Positions 43,958-53,173 of a stretch of 64,000 bases of DNA are shown here, piece after piece; position 1 is the stretch's first letter; every line of letters starts with the position of its first letter. The notes below the pieces were generated by a model. That model did not search any database and was not told the DNA's origin. It was given only the letters and a program-made list of their open reading frames with translations. Made by a program: the position numbers and the translations under genes. Origin of the DNA: Lacibacter sp. H375 (GTDB lineage: Bacteria; Bacteroidota; Bacteroidia; Chitinophagales; Chitinophagaceae); assembly GCF_037892425.1 (NCBI RefSeq), contig NZ_JBBKTT010000001.1, forward strand, positions 1,488,001-1,552,000, read 5' to 3'.

Positions 43958-45409
43958 ATGAAGAAAATAGTCTGCTCCCTTTTATTTTATTGCACGGTGC
44001 TTTTTGCAACGGCACAAGTTGATATCACAAACAACGGTATACTTTACATTACCGGTAACACAGATACTGTTTCTGTTATCGGAAATTTTACGAACGCTAC
44101 TTCTGCATCACTCACCAACAATGGCAGATTTTACGCAAAACAAAACTATACCAATAACCAGGCTTCAACACCTGTTGGTACAGGTGAGTTAACGATGAAC
44201 GGAACCGGTACACAATATATCAATACTACGAGTACCTCGCCTTTTTATAAACTTACGATCAATAAATTGTCAGGACTCGCAACGCTTTCTTCTGCAGTGA
44301 CGATCAACAATACGTTGACATTCACCGCCGGTAAATTATCACTCGATAATTATGATATGACCATAGCAAACAGTGCAACTATCAGCGGTGCTGGTGCAAC
44401 CACTTACCTCGTTTCAGTTGGTAACGGCGTATTAAAACAGCAGATTGCAGCTCTGGGGTCTAAAACGTTTCCTGTCGGCACATCTTCAGCATATACTCCA
44501 ATAAGTATTTCATTGGCTTTGTTTTCAACAACCGATGTATTTAATGTACGCATGTTACCTGCTGTATATACCAACGGAACAACAGGAAACACAATGAATT
44601 CAAACGCAGTTGATGCTACGTGGATGGTTTCTGAATCAGTGAATGGAGGTTCTAATGCATCGCTTACCTGTCAATGGCCTGCTTCATTAGAGCTTACAGG
44701 TTTCAACAGGGTATTCAGCCGGCTTGCCCATTACACATCATCAGCATGGGATTATGGGATGGTGAATATTATGGCATCGGGCTCAGATCCATACACTGTA
44801 ACACGTGCCGGGTTTACAAGCTTCTCACCATTTTCAGTAACCATGCTCATGGGTATTTTGCCAGCAGGCTCACTTGAACTTTCAGGCAAGAATAATGGAA
44901 ACGAAAACATGATCAATTGGTCAACCACATCAGAGCAGAACACAGATCATTATGTTGTGGAAGCTTCATTAAATGGAAGTGATTTTACAGAAGCAGGCAG
45001 AGTAGTGGCTGCTGGAAACAGTACCAGTTTAAGTACTTATAATTTTGTTCATCGCCAGATAAATCATCAATCGTATTACTATCGTTTAAAGCAAGTGGAT
45101 GCTGATGGGAAGATTACCTATTCAAAAATCATCCGCATAAATGTTACAGCGTTCAAAGCAGCGACACTTTATCCAAACCCGGTAAAAAATAAAACAACCA
45201 TCAGTTTTTCTTTGCAACAGAGCTCATTGATTACAGCGAACATTACCAACGCTTCAGGCTTACTGATACAAACATTCAATCAACATTATACAAAAGGAGA
45301 ACATAAAATGAATCTTGATTTGGGTATGTTACCGACAGGCTCATATATACTGCAATTAAAAGACGATATAGGAAATGTGCAAACTTTCCAATTCATTAAA
45401 ACCAACTAA
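43958..45409 (+). CDS. Secreted protein with type IX secretion sorting domain
   Basis: 483 residues. Signal peptide (CSLLFYCTVLFATAQ), a long Thr/Asn-rich beta region, an Ig-like part with NMINWSTTSEQNTDHYVVEASLNG, and a C-terminal type A sorting domain (about residues 405-483), visible as LYPNPVKNKTTISF and PTGSYILQL. The sorting domain targets it through the outer membrane to the cell surface. Function unknown; perhaps a partner of the preceding gene. Confidence 0.88.
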   Translation: MKKIVCSLLFYCTVLFATAQVDITNNGILYITGNTDTVSVIGNFTNATSASLTNNGRFYAKQNYTNNQASTPVGTGELTMNGTGTQYINTTSTSPFYKLTINKLSGLATLSSAVTINNTLTFTAGKLSLDNYDMTIANSATISGAGATTYLVSVGNGVLKQQIAALGSKTFPVGTSSAYTPISISLALFSTTDVFNVRMLPAVYTNGTTGNTMNSNAVDATWMVSESVNGGSNASLTCQWPASLELTGFNRVFSRLAHYTSSAWDYGMVNIMASGSDPYTVTRAGFTSFSPFSVTMLMGILPAGSLELSGKNNGNENMINWSTTSEQNTDHYVVEASLNGSDFTEAGRVVAAGNSTSLSTYNFVHRQINHQSYYYRLKQVDADGKITYSKIIRINVTAFKAATLYPNPVKNKTTISFSLQQSSLITANITNASGLLIQTFNQHYTKGEHKMNLDLGMLPTGSYILQLKDDIGNVQTFQFIKTN

Positions 45410-45433
45410 GACTACTTGCTTACCACTGATGAC

Positions 45434-45466
45434 AGGCCTGTTGCATTTTTGTGACGGGCCTTTTTA
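45434..45466 (+). terminator. Intrinsic terminator after the T9SS protein gene
   Basis: AGGCCTGT and ACGGGCCT form an 8-bp stem with one G-U pair, a 12-base loop and then five T. Confidence 0.8.
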
Positions 45467-46240
45467 TTTTCCTTTGAAGTTTGCCTGTCTCTTTTCCAGA
45501 AATGCATTGATGCCTTCCTGGTAATCTTCTGTTAATGCAGCTTTTTGCTGAAACTGATCTTCCAATTGTAATTGCTCTTCCCAGGAATTGTTGAATGAAT
45601 AATTCAATACATGCTTTGTGTAGGCTAAGCCTTTGGTTGGCATGTTGGCTAATGTATGAGCGATCTTCTTACTCTCTGCTTCAAACAGATCAGCAGGAAA
45701 TACTTTGTAGATCATACCAAAACGTTCTGCATCGCTGGCTGAAACTTTATCTCCGGTCATCATCAACGCACTTGCCTTTTGCCAACCGATTAATCGTGGC
45801 AAAGTGAATGTGCCACCACTGTCGGGGATCAAACCAATTTTTGAAAATGCTTGTATGAACGATGCTGATTCTGCAGCCACAACAATATCGCAACACAAAG
45901 CAAGATTAGCACCTGCACCTGCGGCCACGCCGTTCACCGCAGCAATTACTGGCTTGGGTAAGTTGCGGATGCGTTTAACGATGGGATTATAATGCTCTGA
46001 TAAAATTTGTGCTAACTCAATTTTGTCTTCACCTACCAGTTCGCCAATATCCTGACCTGCACAAAAGGCTTTTCCTGCGCCAGTGATGTAAACGCAACGT
46101 ATTTCGTGGAGCGATGCACATTCATCGAGCCTGTTTTGCAACAGCAGCGCCATTTCCCGATTGAACGAATTGAATTTATCAGCACGGTTTAGTGTGATGT
46201 AGGCAATGGAGTTTTTTATTTCAAACAGAATGGATGACAT
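45464..46240 (-). CDS. paaG: Epoxyphenylacetyl-CoA isomerase PaaG
   Basis: 258 residues from the ATG at 46240. It is close to E. coli PaaG over its whole length: LNRADKFNSFNREM at the start, TGAGKAFCAGQDIGE, the PKPVIAAVNGVAAGAGANLAL oxyanion region, and the catalytic Asp in IGLIPDSGGTF. It isomerises the ring-epoxide to oxepin-CoA, the step between the PaaABCE epoxidase and PaaZ. It lies 27 bases downstream of the mgtC-like gene rather than with the other paa genes. Confidence 0.94.
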   Translation of the reverse strand: MSSILFEIKNSIAYITLNRADKFNSFNREMALLLQNRLDECASLHEIRCVYITGAGKAFCAGQDIGELVGEDKIELAQILSEHYNPIVKRIRNLPKPVIAAVNGVAAGAGANLALCCDIVVAAESASFIQAFSKIGLIPDSGGTFTLPRLIGWQKASALMMTGDKVSASDAERFGMIYKVFPADLFEAESKKIAHTLANMPTKGLAYTKHVLNYSFNNSWEEQLQLEDQFQQKAALTEDYQEGINAFLEKRQANFKGK

Positions 46241-46267
46241 ATGCAATTGTTATAGCGTAAATAGAAA

Positions 46268-46909
46268 TTAAATATCGAAACTGATGACACTTTTATGTCT
46301 CAACAGAAATTCATTCACAATATCATAATCGTGTTTTGGTGCGCCAATGCGATAAAGATAAACAGCTTCGTTATTTTCTTTGTTCATTTTCATACAGCGG
46401 AAATTAATATCATGCTTTTCAAAGAATGCTTCCATTTCCTTTTTCAATGCATCTGTAGTATCGTCTGTTTTGATCTTGTAATCTTTTACTTTATGCAAAC
46501 GGTTAATAAAACGTTGCACAGGTTCCAGCACAAACAAGGCAATTACCACCATGCTGCTTACAACAATGGCCAATGGATAATTGTGATAGCCGATGGCCAT
46601 GCCTAAAGCAGCAGTGATCCAGATCAATGCAGCAGTGGTTAATCCATTCACCGAAATGCCTTCTTTAAAAATGACGCCTGCACCAATAAAACCAATACCC
46701 GTTACAATGTTACTGGCAATACGATCGGGGCTAATCGTGTTACTTTCTTTTGAAAGAATGGTGTACAAACAGGAGCCAACACAAATAAAGATCATGGTGC
46801 GAAAACCTGCCGGTTTACTTCTAAACTCACGTTCAAGCCCAATGACTGCACCAATGATAAATGCAATCGAAACCTGTGCGGCTTCTTCTAAGTAGATGGT
46901 AATATCCAT
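46268..46909 (-). CDS. MgtC/SapB family membrane protein
   Basis: 213 residues. Four or five membrane helices with the family signature GAVIGLEREFRSKPAGFRTMIFICVGS (about residues 20-46), then GIGFIGAGVIFKEG, and a C-terminal soluble ACT-like part. Members are linked to magnesium homeostasis and to acid or phagosome survival; no transport activity is certain. A TACCTTG box lies upstream. It probably shares a transcript with paaG. Confidence 0.9.
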   Translation of the reverse strand: MDITIYLEEAAQVSIAFIIGAVIGLEREFRSKPAGFRTMIFICVGSCLYTILSKESNTISPDRIASNIVTGIGFIGAGVIFKEGISVNGLTTAALIWITAALGMAIGYHNYPLAIVVSSMVVIALFVLEPVQRFINRLHKVKDYKIKTDDTTDALKKEMEAFFEKHDINFRCMKMNKENNEAVYLYRIGAPKHDYDIVNEFLLRHKSVISFDI

Positions 46910-46959
46910 AAGATGTATCCTTTAAACGAAAGACAAGGTAGTGAAATGTAATAACAACG

Positions 46960-46983
46960 AAAAAGGCCATCAACTGATGGCCT
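46960..46983 (-). terminator. Intrinsic terminator after the Gfo/Idh/MocA gene
   Basis: AGGCCATCA and TGATGGCCT form a perfect 9-bp stem around two bases, followed by five T in the minus direction. Confidence 0.85.
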
Positions 46984-47005
46984 CTGTATATGCAATTAGA
47001 AATGA

Positions 47006-48325
47006 TTAAACATATTTTGTTACACCCGGCACAGCTACCGGATAATAACCATCATCATTTGGAAGAATAGGAGGTGCTGCATCCCAATCATATTTCTTTG
47101 GTTGAAGATTGAGGTTGGATGCTAAGATTTTATCCCACTCCAGCATTTGGCCTGAATATGTTGCCATACGACCCATGATAGCAGTCAATGTACTCTTTGC
47201 ACCAATTTCTGCATCAGCAAATTTGTATTCACCTTTAGCAATGGCTGCAAACAGTTCATCATGCTCGTTTTGGTAAGGATTGTTTTCTCCTTTCTTATCG
47301 AACTGGAAAATTGGTTTTCCTTTTGCATCAAGAATGGTTGCTGCATCACCTTTAATACTTCCTTTGGTACCAATGATCAGTTCATCCACACGACTCATCG
47401 TACCAGGGATATGTCGACACTGACTGTTCAACACTGAACCATCTGCATAGGTAAACTCAACATAGTGATGATCAAAAATTTCACCATGATCTTTTCCTTT
47501 ACGCACTTGTCTTCCACCCATACCTTGAGCTTTTACAGGATAAGCATCTTTGAACCAGTTCACCACATCAATATTATGAATGTGCTGTTCTACGATATGA
47601 TCGCCGCAAAGCCAGTTGAAATAATACCAGTTACGCATTTGGTATTCCATTTCTGTTTGACCGTATTTGCGTTTGTTCACCCATACACCATCGTTGTTCC
47701 ACCATGCTTGTGCTGATGTGATATCGCCAATAAGGTTTTTGCGTTTAAATAACTCACGGTAGGAGTTTTGATAACGGCGTTGCAAACCAACCACCACATT
47801 CAGCTTCTGCTGTTTTGCTTTTTCAGCAGCTTCCAGCACCCTGCGGATACCAACAGGATCAGTTGCTACCGGTTTTTCCATGAACACATGCTTGCCTTTG
47901 TTCACGGCTTCTTCAAAATGAATGGGACGGAAACCAGGAGGTGTGGTTAAGATCACCACATCGGCTAGTGCAATTGCTTTTGCATATGCATCAAAGCCAA
48001 CAAACTTCCGTTCTTCAGGCACATCTACTCTTCCTTTTACAGAACCACCTGAGCCGTCATCTCTTGTTAATGTTTTATAACAGTTGTCGATACGATCACG
48101 GAACGCATCGGCCATTGCAACGAGTTTTACATTTTGTTTCGTTAGCAACGCCTGCATGGCAGCGCCGGTACCACGACCGCCACAACCAACCAATGCAACT
48201 TTGATCGTTTCATCGGCACCTGAAAAGAAATTGGCATTTGAAAAGAGCGGACTCATGATGAGACCACCGGCAAGCAGCGAAGAATTTTTTACAAAATCCC
48301 TGCGTGAATTGTTATCGTTGTTCAT
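47006..48325 (-). CDS. Gfo/Idh/MocA family oxidoreductase with Tat-like signal
   Basis: 439 residues. The N-terminus has an RRDF twin-arginine motif and a hydrophobic stretch (SSLLAGGLIMSPLFSNA), so it is probably exported folded with NAD(P) bound. The Rossmann domain is KVALVGCGGRGTGAAM, and EKPVATDP is the family motif. Members oxidise or reduce sugars and related polyols; substrate unknown. It is 50 bases downstream of the SUMF1-type gene. Confidence 0.9.
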   Translation of the reverse strand: MNNDNNSRRDFVKNSSLLAGGLIMSPLFSNANFFSGADETIKVALVGCGGRGTGAAMQALLTKQNVKLVAMADAFRDRIDNCYKTLTRDDGSGGSVKGRVDVPEERKFVGFDAYAKAIALADVVILTTPPGFRPIHFEEAVNKGKHVFMEKPVATDPVGIRRVLEAAEKAKQQKLNVVVGLQRRYQNSYRELFKRKNLIGDITSAQAWWNNDGVWVNKRKYGQTEMEYQMRNWYYFNWLCGDHIVEQHIHNIDVVNWFKDAYPVKAQGMGGRQVRKGKDHGEIFDHHYVEFTYADGSVLNSQCRHIPGTMSRVDELIIGTKGSIKGDAATILDAKGKPIFQFDKKGENNPYQNEHDELFAAIAKGEYKFADAEIGAKSTLTAIMGRMATYSGQMLEWDKILASNLNLQPKKYDWDAAPPILPNDDGYYPVAVPGVTKYV

Positions 48326-48375
48326 GAAGATGGTTTAGATATTTACAGTTTATATTTTCTTTTACTCATTATTCA

Positions 48376-49338
48376 TCAATCTTCTCCCAAATACTTTTGA
48401 AAGAACACTTCTGCTTCTTCAGCAGTTGGTTGTTTCACCGGACGGATAATGCGGAAACCGATAAACGGTGCATCAGCATTCCACCATTTACTTCTTGGTA
48501 TCTGTGGATCACGACGGTTCCATACAGGATCTGATTTAATCCGATTGGCACTACGTAATTCTTTTGCTTCATCCTGGTATGTTCCGCCTTTCACCGTTCT
48601 TGGATAACGTGCTGTTGGTTCGATCAATGGATTATTTGCATTCTCACCAATCGTTGTAAAATATGTTTCACTGTATTGATCTAACACCCATTCACCAACA
48701 TTGCCCAGCATATCATACAAACCCCAGGCGTTTGGTTGCTTCTCTCCAACTTTATGATAACGGTTATCGCTGTTGGTTTTGAACCAGGCAAATTTTTCTA
48801 ATTGTTTTACTTCTGTTCCAAAAGGATAAGCAGTAGTTGTTCCTGCACGACAGGCATATTCCCATTCAGCTTCCGTGGGCAAACGAAAAAAGATTCCTGT
48901 TTTTTTATACAACCATTTGCAATACATGAGTGCACCATATTGCTGCATACTGTTGGCAGGAAAGCCGCCTTCCTTGCCCATGCCCAATGTCATATCAATA
49001 TAAGGAGAGCTTGGTCTTGTAACTGCATCAACAGCTGTATTCTGACTGATTGATTCATCGAGAAAAAATGCATTGAACTCATCATACGTAACTTCATAAG
49101 CACCCATCCAGAATGCATCTACTTTCACCTGCCGTTGCGGGGTTTCATCTGCTTCTTTCAGTTTGTCGGCATCACTGCTTCCCATCATGAAAGATCCAGC
49201 AGGGATGGCAACCATTTTACTTTGAAAACTGCTTGATGGGATGGCTTGCATGTAGGTACGGAAAGCTGTATCACCCGTCTGAGCACTGCTAAATAAAACC
49301 GTTGCAAGAAACGGCATTGTAAATAATAACTTCTTCAT
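48376..49338 (-). CDS. Secreted SUMF1/EgtB/PvdO-type protein
   Basis: 320 residues, signal peptide (LLFTMPFLATVLFSSAQ). The formylglycine-generating-enzyme fold begins at MVAIPAGSFMMGSSD (about residue 42) and continues with VDAFWMGAYEVTYDEF, FRLPTEAEWEYACRAG, LYDMLGNVGEWV and FIGFRIIRP. The family includes sulfatase activators and the gliding protein GldK, but there is no sulfatase here. Function unknown. It is co-oriented with the oxidoreductase downstream. Confidence 0.88.
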   Translation of the reverse strand: MKKLLFTMPFLATVLFSSAQTGDTAFRTYMQAIPSSSFQSKMVAIPAGSFMMGSSDADKLKEADETPQRQVKVDAFWMGAYEVTYDEFNAFFLDESISQNTAVDAVTRPSSPYIDMTLGMGKEGGFPANSMQQYGALMYCKWLYKKTGIFFRLPTEAEWEYACRAGTTTAYPFGTEVKQLEKFAWFKTNSDNRYHKVGEKQPNAWGLYDMLGNVGEWVLDQYSETYFTTIGENANNPLIEPTARYPRTVKGGTYQDEAKELRSANRIKSDPVWNRRDPQIPRSKWWNADAPFIGFRIIRPVKQPTAEEAEVFFQKYLGED

Positions 49339-49500
49339 GATTGAAATAGGAACATGGAAATTACTGAAACTAATGGTTACACTTGTTAGCGAAATGTGAA
49401 TGGTAGGCTTTTGTACCTGTGAAACCGTTTGCGCAATAGAAGAAAAGGAGTTCGTAATTCTTAAACATAGTCGTTAAATTGAGAGCCCAAACAAATAACT

Positions 49501-50415
49501 ATGCAACGCAGACAATTTCTTCAACAATCGGTATTGGCAGGCGCAGCTGCTGTAACAGGTACAAGTGCTATGGCTGAATCAACCAAACTCCAGGCAGCAG
49601 AAAAACCTTTTCAATTAGATTATGCTTTTCATGCAGGCATGTTTAAAAATCATGGCGGTGATAGTTTTCTCGATCAGATACGCTGGGCATACGATCAGGG
49701 TTTTCGCAGCATTGAAGACAATGGCATGATGGGCCGCTCTGCAGATGAGCAAAAGAAAATTGGTGATTTGCTGGCGAAGTTGGGTATGCGTATGGGCGTG
49801 TTTGTGATCACTTCCGATAACTGGCATTGGATCACATCACTCACCAGTGGCAAACAGGAGTGGATTGATAAGATGGTGAAGGATTGTAAAACAGCAGTAG
49901 AAGTAGCTAAGCGTTGCAATGCAAAATGGTTAACGGTTGTGCCGGGGAATTATGAACGTCGTTTATCACTTGATCTGCAAACGGCCAATGTTATTACTGC
50001 TTTGCGTAAAGGTGCTGAAATATTAGAGCCACATGGTTTGATCATGGTGTTGGAAGCATTGAGCGATAATAATGATCTGTTTTTACGTGGTACCGATCAA
50101 ACGTATATGATCTGTAAAGCGGTGAACAGTCCGTCGTGCAAGTTTTTGTTTGATATGTACCATATGCAGCGGAACGAAGGCAATATCATTGCATCAATTG
50201 ATCGTGTGTGGGAAGAAACAGGTTATTTCCAGATCGGTGACAATCCCGGCCGTAAAGAACCAGGCACCGGTGAAATGAATTACAAGAACATTTTCAAGCA
50301 TATTCACAAGAAGGGCTTCAAAGGAATTATGGGAATGGAACACGGTAATGCAGCTCCGGGAAAAGAAGGTGAACTGGCGTTGATTAAAGCCTACCGTGAA
50401 GCAGACAGCTTCTGA
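49501..50415 (+). CDS. Exported TIM-barrel protein, hydroxypyruvate-isomerase-like
   Basis: 304 residues. It starts MQRRQFLQQSVLAGAAAVTG, a twin-arginine-type signal. The barrel (about residues 38-300) belongs to the xylose-isomerase-like AP endonuclease 2 family, with metal-binding residues visible in MVLEALSD, FLFDMYHMQ, QIGDNPGRKEPGTGE and GMEHGN. The QIGD-PGR segment is typical of hydroxypyruvate isomerase. It is divergent from the SUMF1/Gfo pair, and all three are exported, so they may act on one sugar-like compound. TAAATTG lies shortly upstream. Confidence 0.87.
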   Translation: MQRRQFLQQSVLAGAAAVTGTSAMAESTKLQAAEKPFQLDYAFHAGMFKNHGGDSFLDQIRWAYDQGFRSIEDNGMMGRSADEQKKIGDLLAKLGMRMGVFVITSDNWHWITSLTSGKQEWIDKMVKDCKTAVEVAKRCNAKWLTVVPGNYERRLSLDLQTANVITALRKGAEILEPHGLIMVLEALSDNNDLFLRGTDQTYMICKAVNSPSCKFLFDMYHMQRNEGNIIASIDRVWEETGYFQIGDNPGRKEPGTGEMNYKNIFKHIHKKGFKGIMGMEHGNAAPGKEGELALIKAYREADSF

Positions 50416-50485
50416 TAGTAGATTTTAGATTTATGATTTCGGATTCTTTTCAAATCAAACATTATAAATCATATATCAGACATCC

Positions 50486-51004
50486 TCAATGGCATTTGAA
50501 ATAATCAAACGGCTCTTTGCAATCATCGCATTGATACAATGCTTTGCAGGCCGTTGAGCCAAACTCGCTGATGCGATGTGTGTGATGTGAGTTGCAGTGC
50601 GGACATTGAATCGCTTCATTTGCCGCAAACAATTTATCGTTACAAACCTGTTGCTTCGGATTGGGCGGAGCGATTCCGTATTGCTTCAGTTTTTCTTTTC
50701 CAGCTTCCGTCATCCAATCAGTTGTCCATGCAGGAGAAAGTATAGAAGTAATTTTTACCTGTTTATATCCCTGCTCGGCTAATGCAAGACGGATGTTCAT
50801 CGCAATCATATCCATGGCAGGGCAACCGGTGTAAGTGGGGGTGATGATCACTTCCACCTCGCTTCCATTTATTTCTACTTCACGAACAATTCCCAAATCA
50901 AGTACCGTTAACACAGGAACTTCCGGATCAACTACTGTTGCAAGTATTGACCAGATTTTTTGTTCTGCAGTTGATGCGTTGATATGAAGTTGTTCATTAT
51001 TCAT
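50486..51004 (-). CDS. paaD: Phenylacetyl-CoA epoxidase subunit PaaD
   Basis: 172 residues from the ATG at 51004. The N-terminal half is the MIP18/SufT-like fold (VDPEVPVLTVLDLGIVREV and TYTGCPAMDMI), and the C-terminal half carries zinc-type Cys pairs (IQCPHCNSHH and YQCDDCKEPFDYFKCH). PaaD is thought to help mature the epoxidase iron centre. A GTG start at 51049 would overlap paaC by seven bases and read through a C-rich repeat, so the ATG is preferred. Confidence 0.93.
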   Translation of the reverse strand: MNNEQLHINASTAEQKIWSILATVVDPEVPVLTVLDLGIVREVEINGSEVEVIITPTYTGCPAMDMIAMNIRLALAEQGYKQVKITSILSPAWTTDWMTEAGKEKLKQYGIAPPNPKQQVCNDKLFAANEAIQCPHCNSHHTHRISEFGSTACKALYQCDDCKEPFDYFKCH

Positions 51005-51019
51005 GATTTCCGACAATAA

Positions 51020-51045
51020 CTCCCCTTCAGGGGATGGGGGCTTTA
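51020..51045. repeat. C-rich palindromic repeat, copy A (paaC-paaD junction)
   Basis: CTCCCCTTCAGGGGATGGGG on the plus strand contains the palindrome CCCCTTCAGGGG followed by a G run. A second copy of the same design is at 52214. It overlaps the paaC stop and the region in front of paaD. Confidence 0.6.
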
Positions 51046-51780
51046 CCACTTCGCTCCCGGATAAGTGCGTTGCAGGTATTGTAATTCTGTTAAGATATAA
51101 CCGAGTTGTTCTGTATGAATTCCTTTCTTACCGCCGCTCTGCATAAATACATTTTCAGGAACAGGAAGTTTTGCTTCATCAAATACAGCCGTTACTTTTT
51201 CTGTCCATGTTTGTTTGATGGAAGCAAGATCAATACCAATGGCTGTTTCATAATCTGCAGCTTCAAATAGTTCACCGGTGTAACGCCATAGTTCATCAAT
51301 GGCATGCAACATGCGTTTGTGACTTTCTTCTGTACCATCGCCCAAACGAATCACCCATTCACTGCTCCAACGAAGATGATAGGTTGTTTCTTTATTAGCT
51401 TTTGCTGCAATAGCTGCTAACTGTTCATCTGTACTTTGCTGCAGTTGTTGAAACAATAAATGTTGAAACTGACTGAACAGGAATTGACGTAAAATGGTTT
51501 GTCCCCAATCGCCGCTCTCCAGTTCAACAAGCAATACATTTTTAAACTCACGTTCGGTTCGTAAGTAAGCTAATGAATCTTCCGTTGAACCATCGTTCCT
51601 CAACGTTGCTGCGTATTGATAAAAATTTCTTGCTTGCCCAAGTAAGTCTAATGAAATATTGGTGATGGCAATATCCTGTTCCAGTATTGGTCCGTGTCCA
51701 CACCATTCACTATTCCTTTGCGAAAGGATCAGTGTTGTATCTGCTAAGTGTAATGTATAATCTATTAGTGAAGCACTCAT
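51043..51780 (-). CDS. paaC: Phenylacetyl-CoA epoxidase structural subunit PaaC
   Basis: 245 residues from the ATG at 51780. Ferritin-like four-helix protein. It shows the PaaC sequence LGQARNFYQYAATL near residue 50, ERIFxx-like REFKNVLLVELESGDWGQTILRQFLFS, and KETTYHLRWSSEWVIRLGDGTEESHKRM. PaaC is a ferritin-fold partner of PaaA, probably with a structural role. The gene is 33 bases downstream of paaB. Confidence 0.94.
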   Translation of the reverse strand: MSASLIDYTLHLADTTLILSQRNSEWCGHGPILEQDIAITNISLDLLGQARNFYQYAATLRNDGSTEDSLAYLRTEREFKNVLLVELESGDWGQTILRQFLFSQFQHLLFQQLQQSTDEQLAAIAAKANKETTYHLRWSSEWVIRLGDGTEESHKRMLHAIDELWRYTGELFEAADYETAIGIDLASIKQTWTEKVTAVFDEAKLPVPENVFMQSGGKKGIHTEQLGYILTELQYLQRTYPGAKW

Positions 51781-51813
51781 CAATAAAATCGTTTATTCAG
51801 TTTTCATCAGCGG

Positions 51814-52179
51814 TTACATATGCTTTACCTCATCGGGCAAATCATAAAAAGTAGGATGACGGTATACTTTATCATTCGCAGGATCGTATAAACTTTCTGC
51901 TTCATCAGGATTGCTGGCATGAATGTATTTGCTTTCAACTACCCAAATACTTACCCCTTCCATACGTCTTGTATAAACATCACGTGCATTTTCGATGGCC
52001 ATTTGCGCATCAGCAGCTTTTAAACTACCAACATGCTTATGATCGAGACCTTGCTTGCTGCGGATGAACACTTCCCACAGAGGCCAGCCGGCCGCATCAG
52101 CTTGTGTTTGATAATTACTGGCTCCTCCTTTTTCTTCAGGGATATCGCCGTAATAAAATTTTCTTATCTGAAAATTCAT
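51814..52179 (-). CDS. paaB: Phenylacetyl-CoA epoxidase subunit PaaB
   Basis: 121 residues. PaaB signature PLWEVFIRSKQGLDHKHVGSLKAADAQMA (positions about 31-59) and ARDVYTRRMEGVSIWVVES. A small bridging subunit of the epoxidase complex. It lies between paaA (21 bases) and paaC. Confidence 0.95.
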   Translation of the reverse strand: MNFQIRKFYYGDIPEEKGGASNYQTQADAAGWPLWEVFIRSKQGLDHKHVGSLKAADAQMAIENARDVYTRRMEGVSIWVVESKYIHASNPDEAESLYDPANDKVYRHPTFYDLPDEVKHM

Positions 52180-52200
52180 AATTGCTGTTGTTGAGTTTAC

Positions 52201-53163
52201 TTAAGCTGCTGCTAAAGCCCCTTTAGGGGTTTGGGGTTGTTGTTTTCTTTTCTCCGCATGTGCCGCTGCTGCTTCTCGCACCCATCTTCCTTCTTCGTGT
52301 GCTTTGCGGCGTGCATTCAATCGTTCTTTATTACAAGGGCCATTTCCTTTCACCACATTCCAGAATTCGTTCCAGTCAATTTCACCAAAGTCATAGTGAC
52401 CACGTTCCTCGTTCCATTTCAAATGCGGATCGGGCAAGGTCATGCCTAATAATTTCACCTGCTCTACACACATATCTACAAACTGCTGACGCAACTCATC
52501 ATTTGTTTTGCGTTTGATCTTCCACTTCATGCTTTGATCGCTGTTGGTGCTTTCGCTATCCTTCGGTCCAAACATCATTAAGCTTGGCCACCACCATCTG
52601 TTGATGGCATCCTGGCACATGGCTTTTTGTTCATCGGTTCCTTTCGATAACACTAGCAACGATTCAAAACCCTGGCGTTGATGAAAACTTTCTTCTTTAC
52701 AAATTCGCACCATTGCTCTTGCATATGGTCCGTAACTGGTGCGGCACAACATTACCTGGTTAAGAATGGCGGCGCCATCCACTAACCAGCCAATGGCACC
52801 CATATCAGCCCATGTTAAGGTGGGATAATTAAAGATGGAAGAGTATTTGGCTTTGCCGCTGTGTAGGTCGTCGATCATTTGTTCACGGCTCATGCCTAAT
52901 GTTTCAGCAGCACAATAGAGGTACAAACCATGGCCGGCTTCGTCCTGCACCTTCGCCATCAAAATAGCTTTGCGTTTGAGCGATGGAGCACGGCTGATCC
53001 AATTACCTTCTGGCAGCATCCCTACAATTTCGCTGTGTGCATGCTGACTGATCTGCCGGATATTCGTTTTCCGGTAGGCATCGGGCATCCATTCCTTGGG
53101 CTCGATCTTAATTTCCTGATCGATCTTGCTCTGAAATACCTGTTCAAAATCATGTAATGACAT
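52201..53163 (-). CDS. paaA: Phenylacetyl-CoA epoxidase catalytic subunit PaaA
   Basis: 320 residues from the ATG at 53163. Di-iron carboxylate ligands lie in [13 protein letters not shown] and [13 protein letters not shown], as in known PaaA. It uses O2 and electrons from PaaE to make the ring 1,2-epoxide of phenylacetyl-CoA. The last residues ([12 protein letters not shown]) are coded by a C-rich repeat and do not look like the PaaA core. It is the first gene of paaABCD, behind the TAAATTTG promoter and an inverted repeat. Confidence 0.96.
   Translation of the reverse strand: MSLHDFEQVFQSKIDQEIKIEPKEWMPDAYRKTNIRQISQHAHSEIVGMLPEGNWISRAPSLKRKAILMAKVQDEAGHGLYLYCAAETLGMSREQMIDDLHSGKAKYSSIFNYPTLTWADMGAIGWLVDGAAILNQVMLCRTSYGPYARAMVRICKEESFHQRQGFESLLVLSKGTDEQKAMCQDAINRWWWPSLMMFGPKDSESTNSDQSMKWKIKRKTNDELRQQFVDMCVEQVKLLGMTLPDPHLKWNEERGHYDFGEIDWNEFWNVVKGNGPCNKERLNARRKAHEEGRWVREAAAAHAEKRKQQPQTPKGALAAA
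52214..52238. repeat. C-rich palindromic repeat, copy B (3-prime end of paaA)
   Basis: AAGCCCCTTTAGGGGTTTGG on the plus strand contains the palindrome CCCCTTTAGGGG followed by a G run, the same plan as copy A at 51020. Here it is inside the paaA reading frame and codes for the QTPKGAL end of the protein. Confidence 0.6.
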
Positions 53164-53173
53164 AACAATGCTG

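Noticed and set aside
51005-51049. GTG start for paaD
   Set aside because: It would translate a C-rich repeat; the ATG at 51004 fits the PaaD family start.
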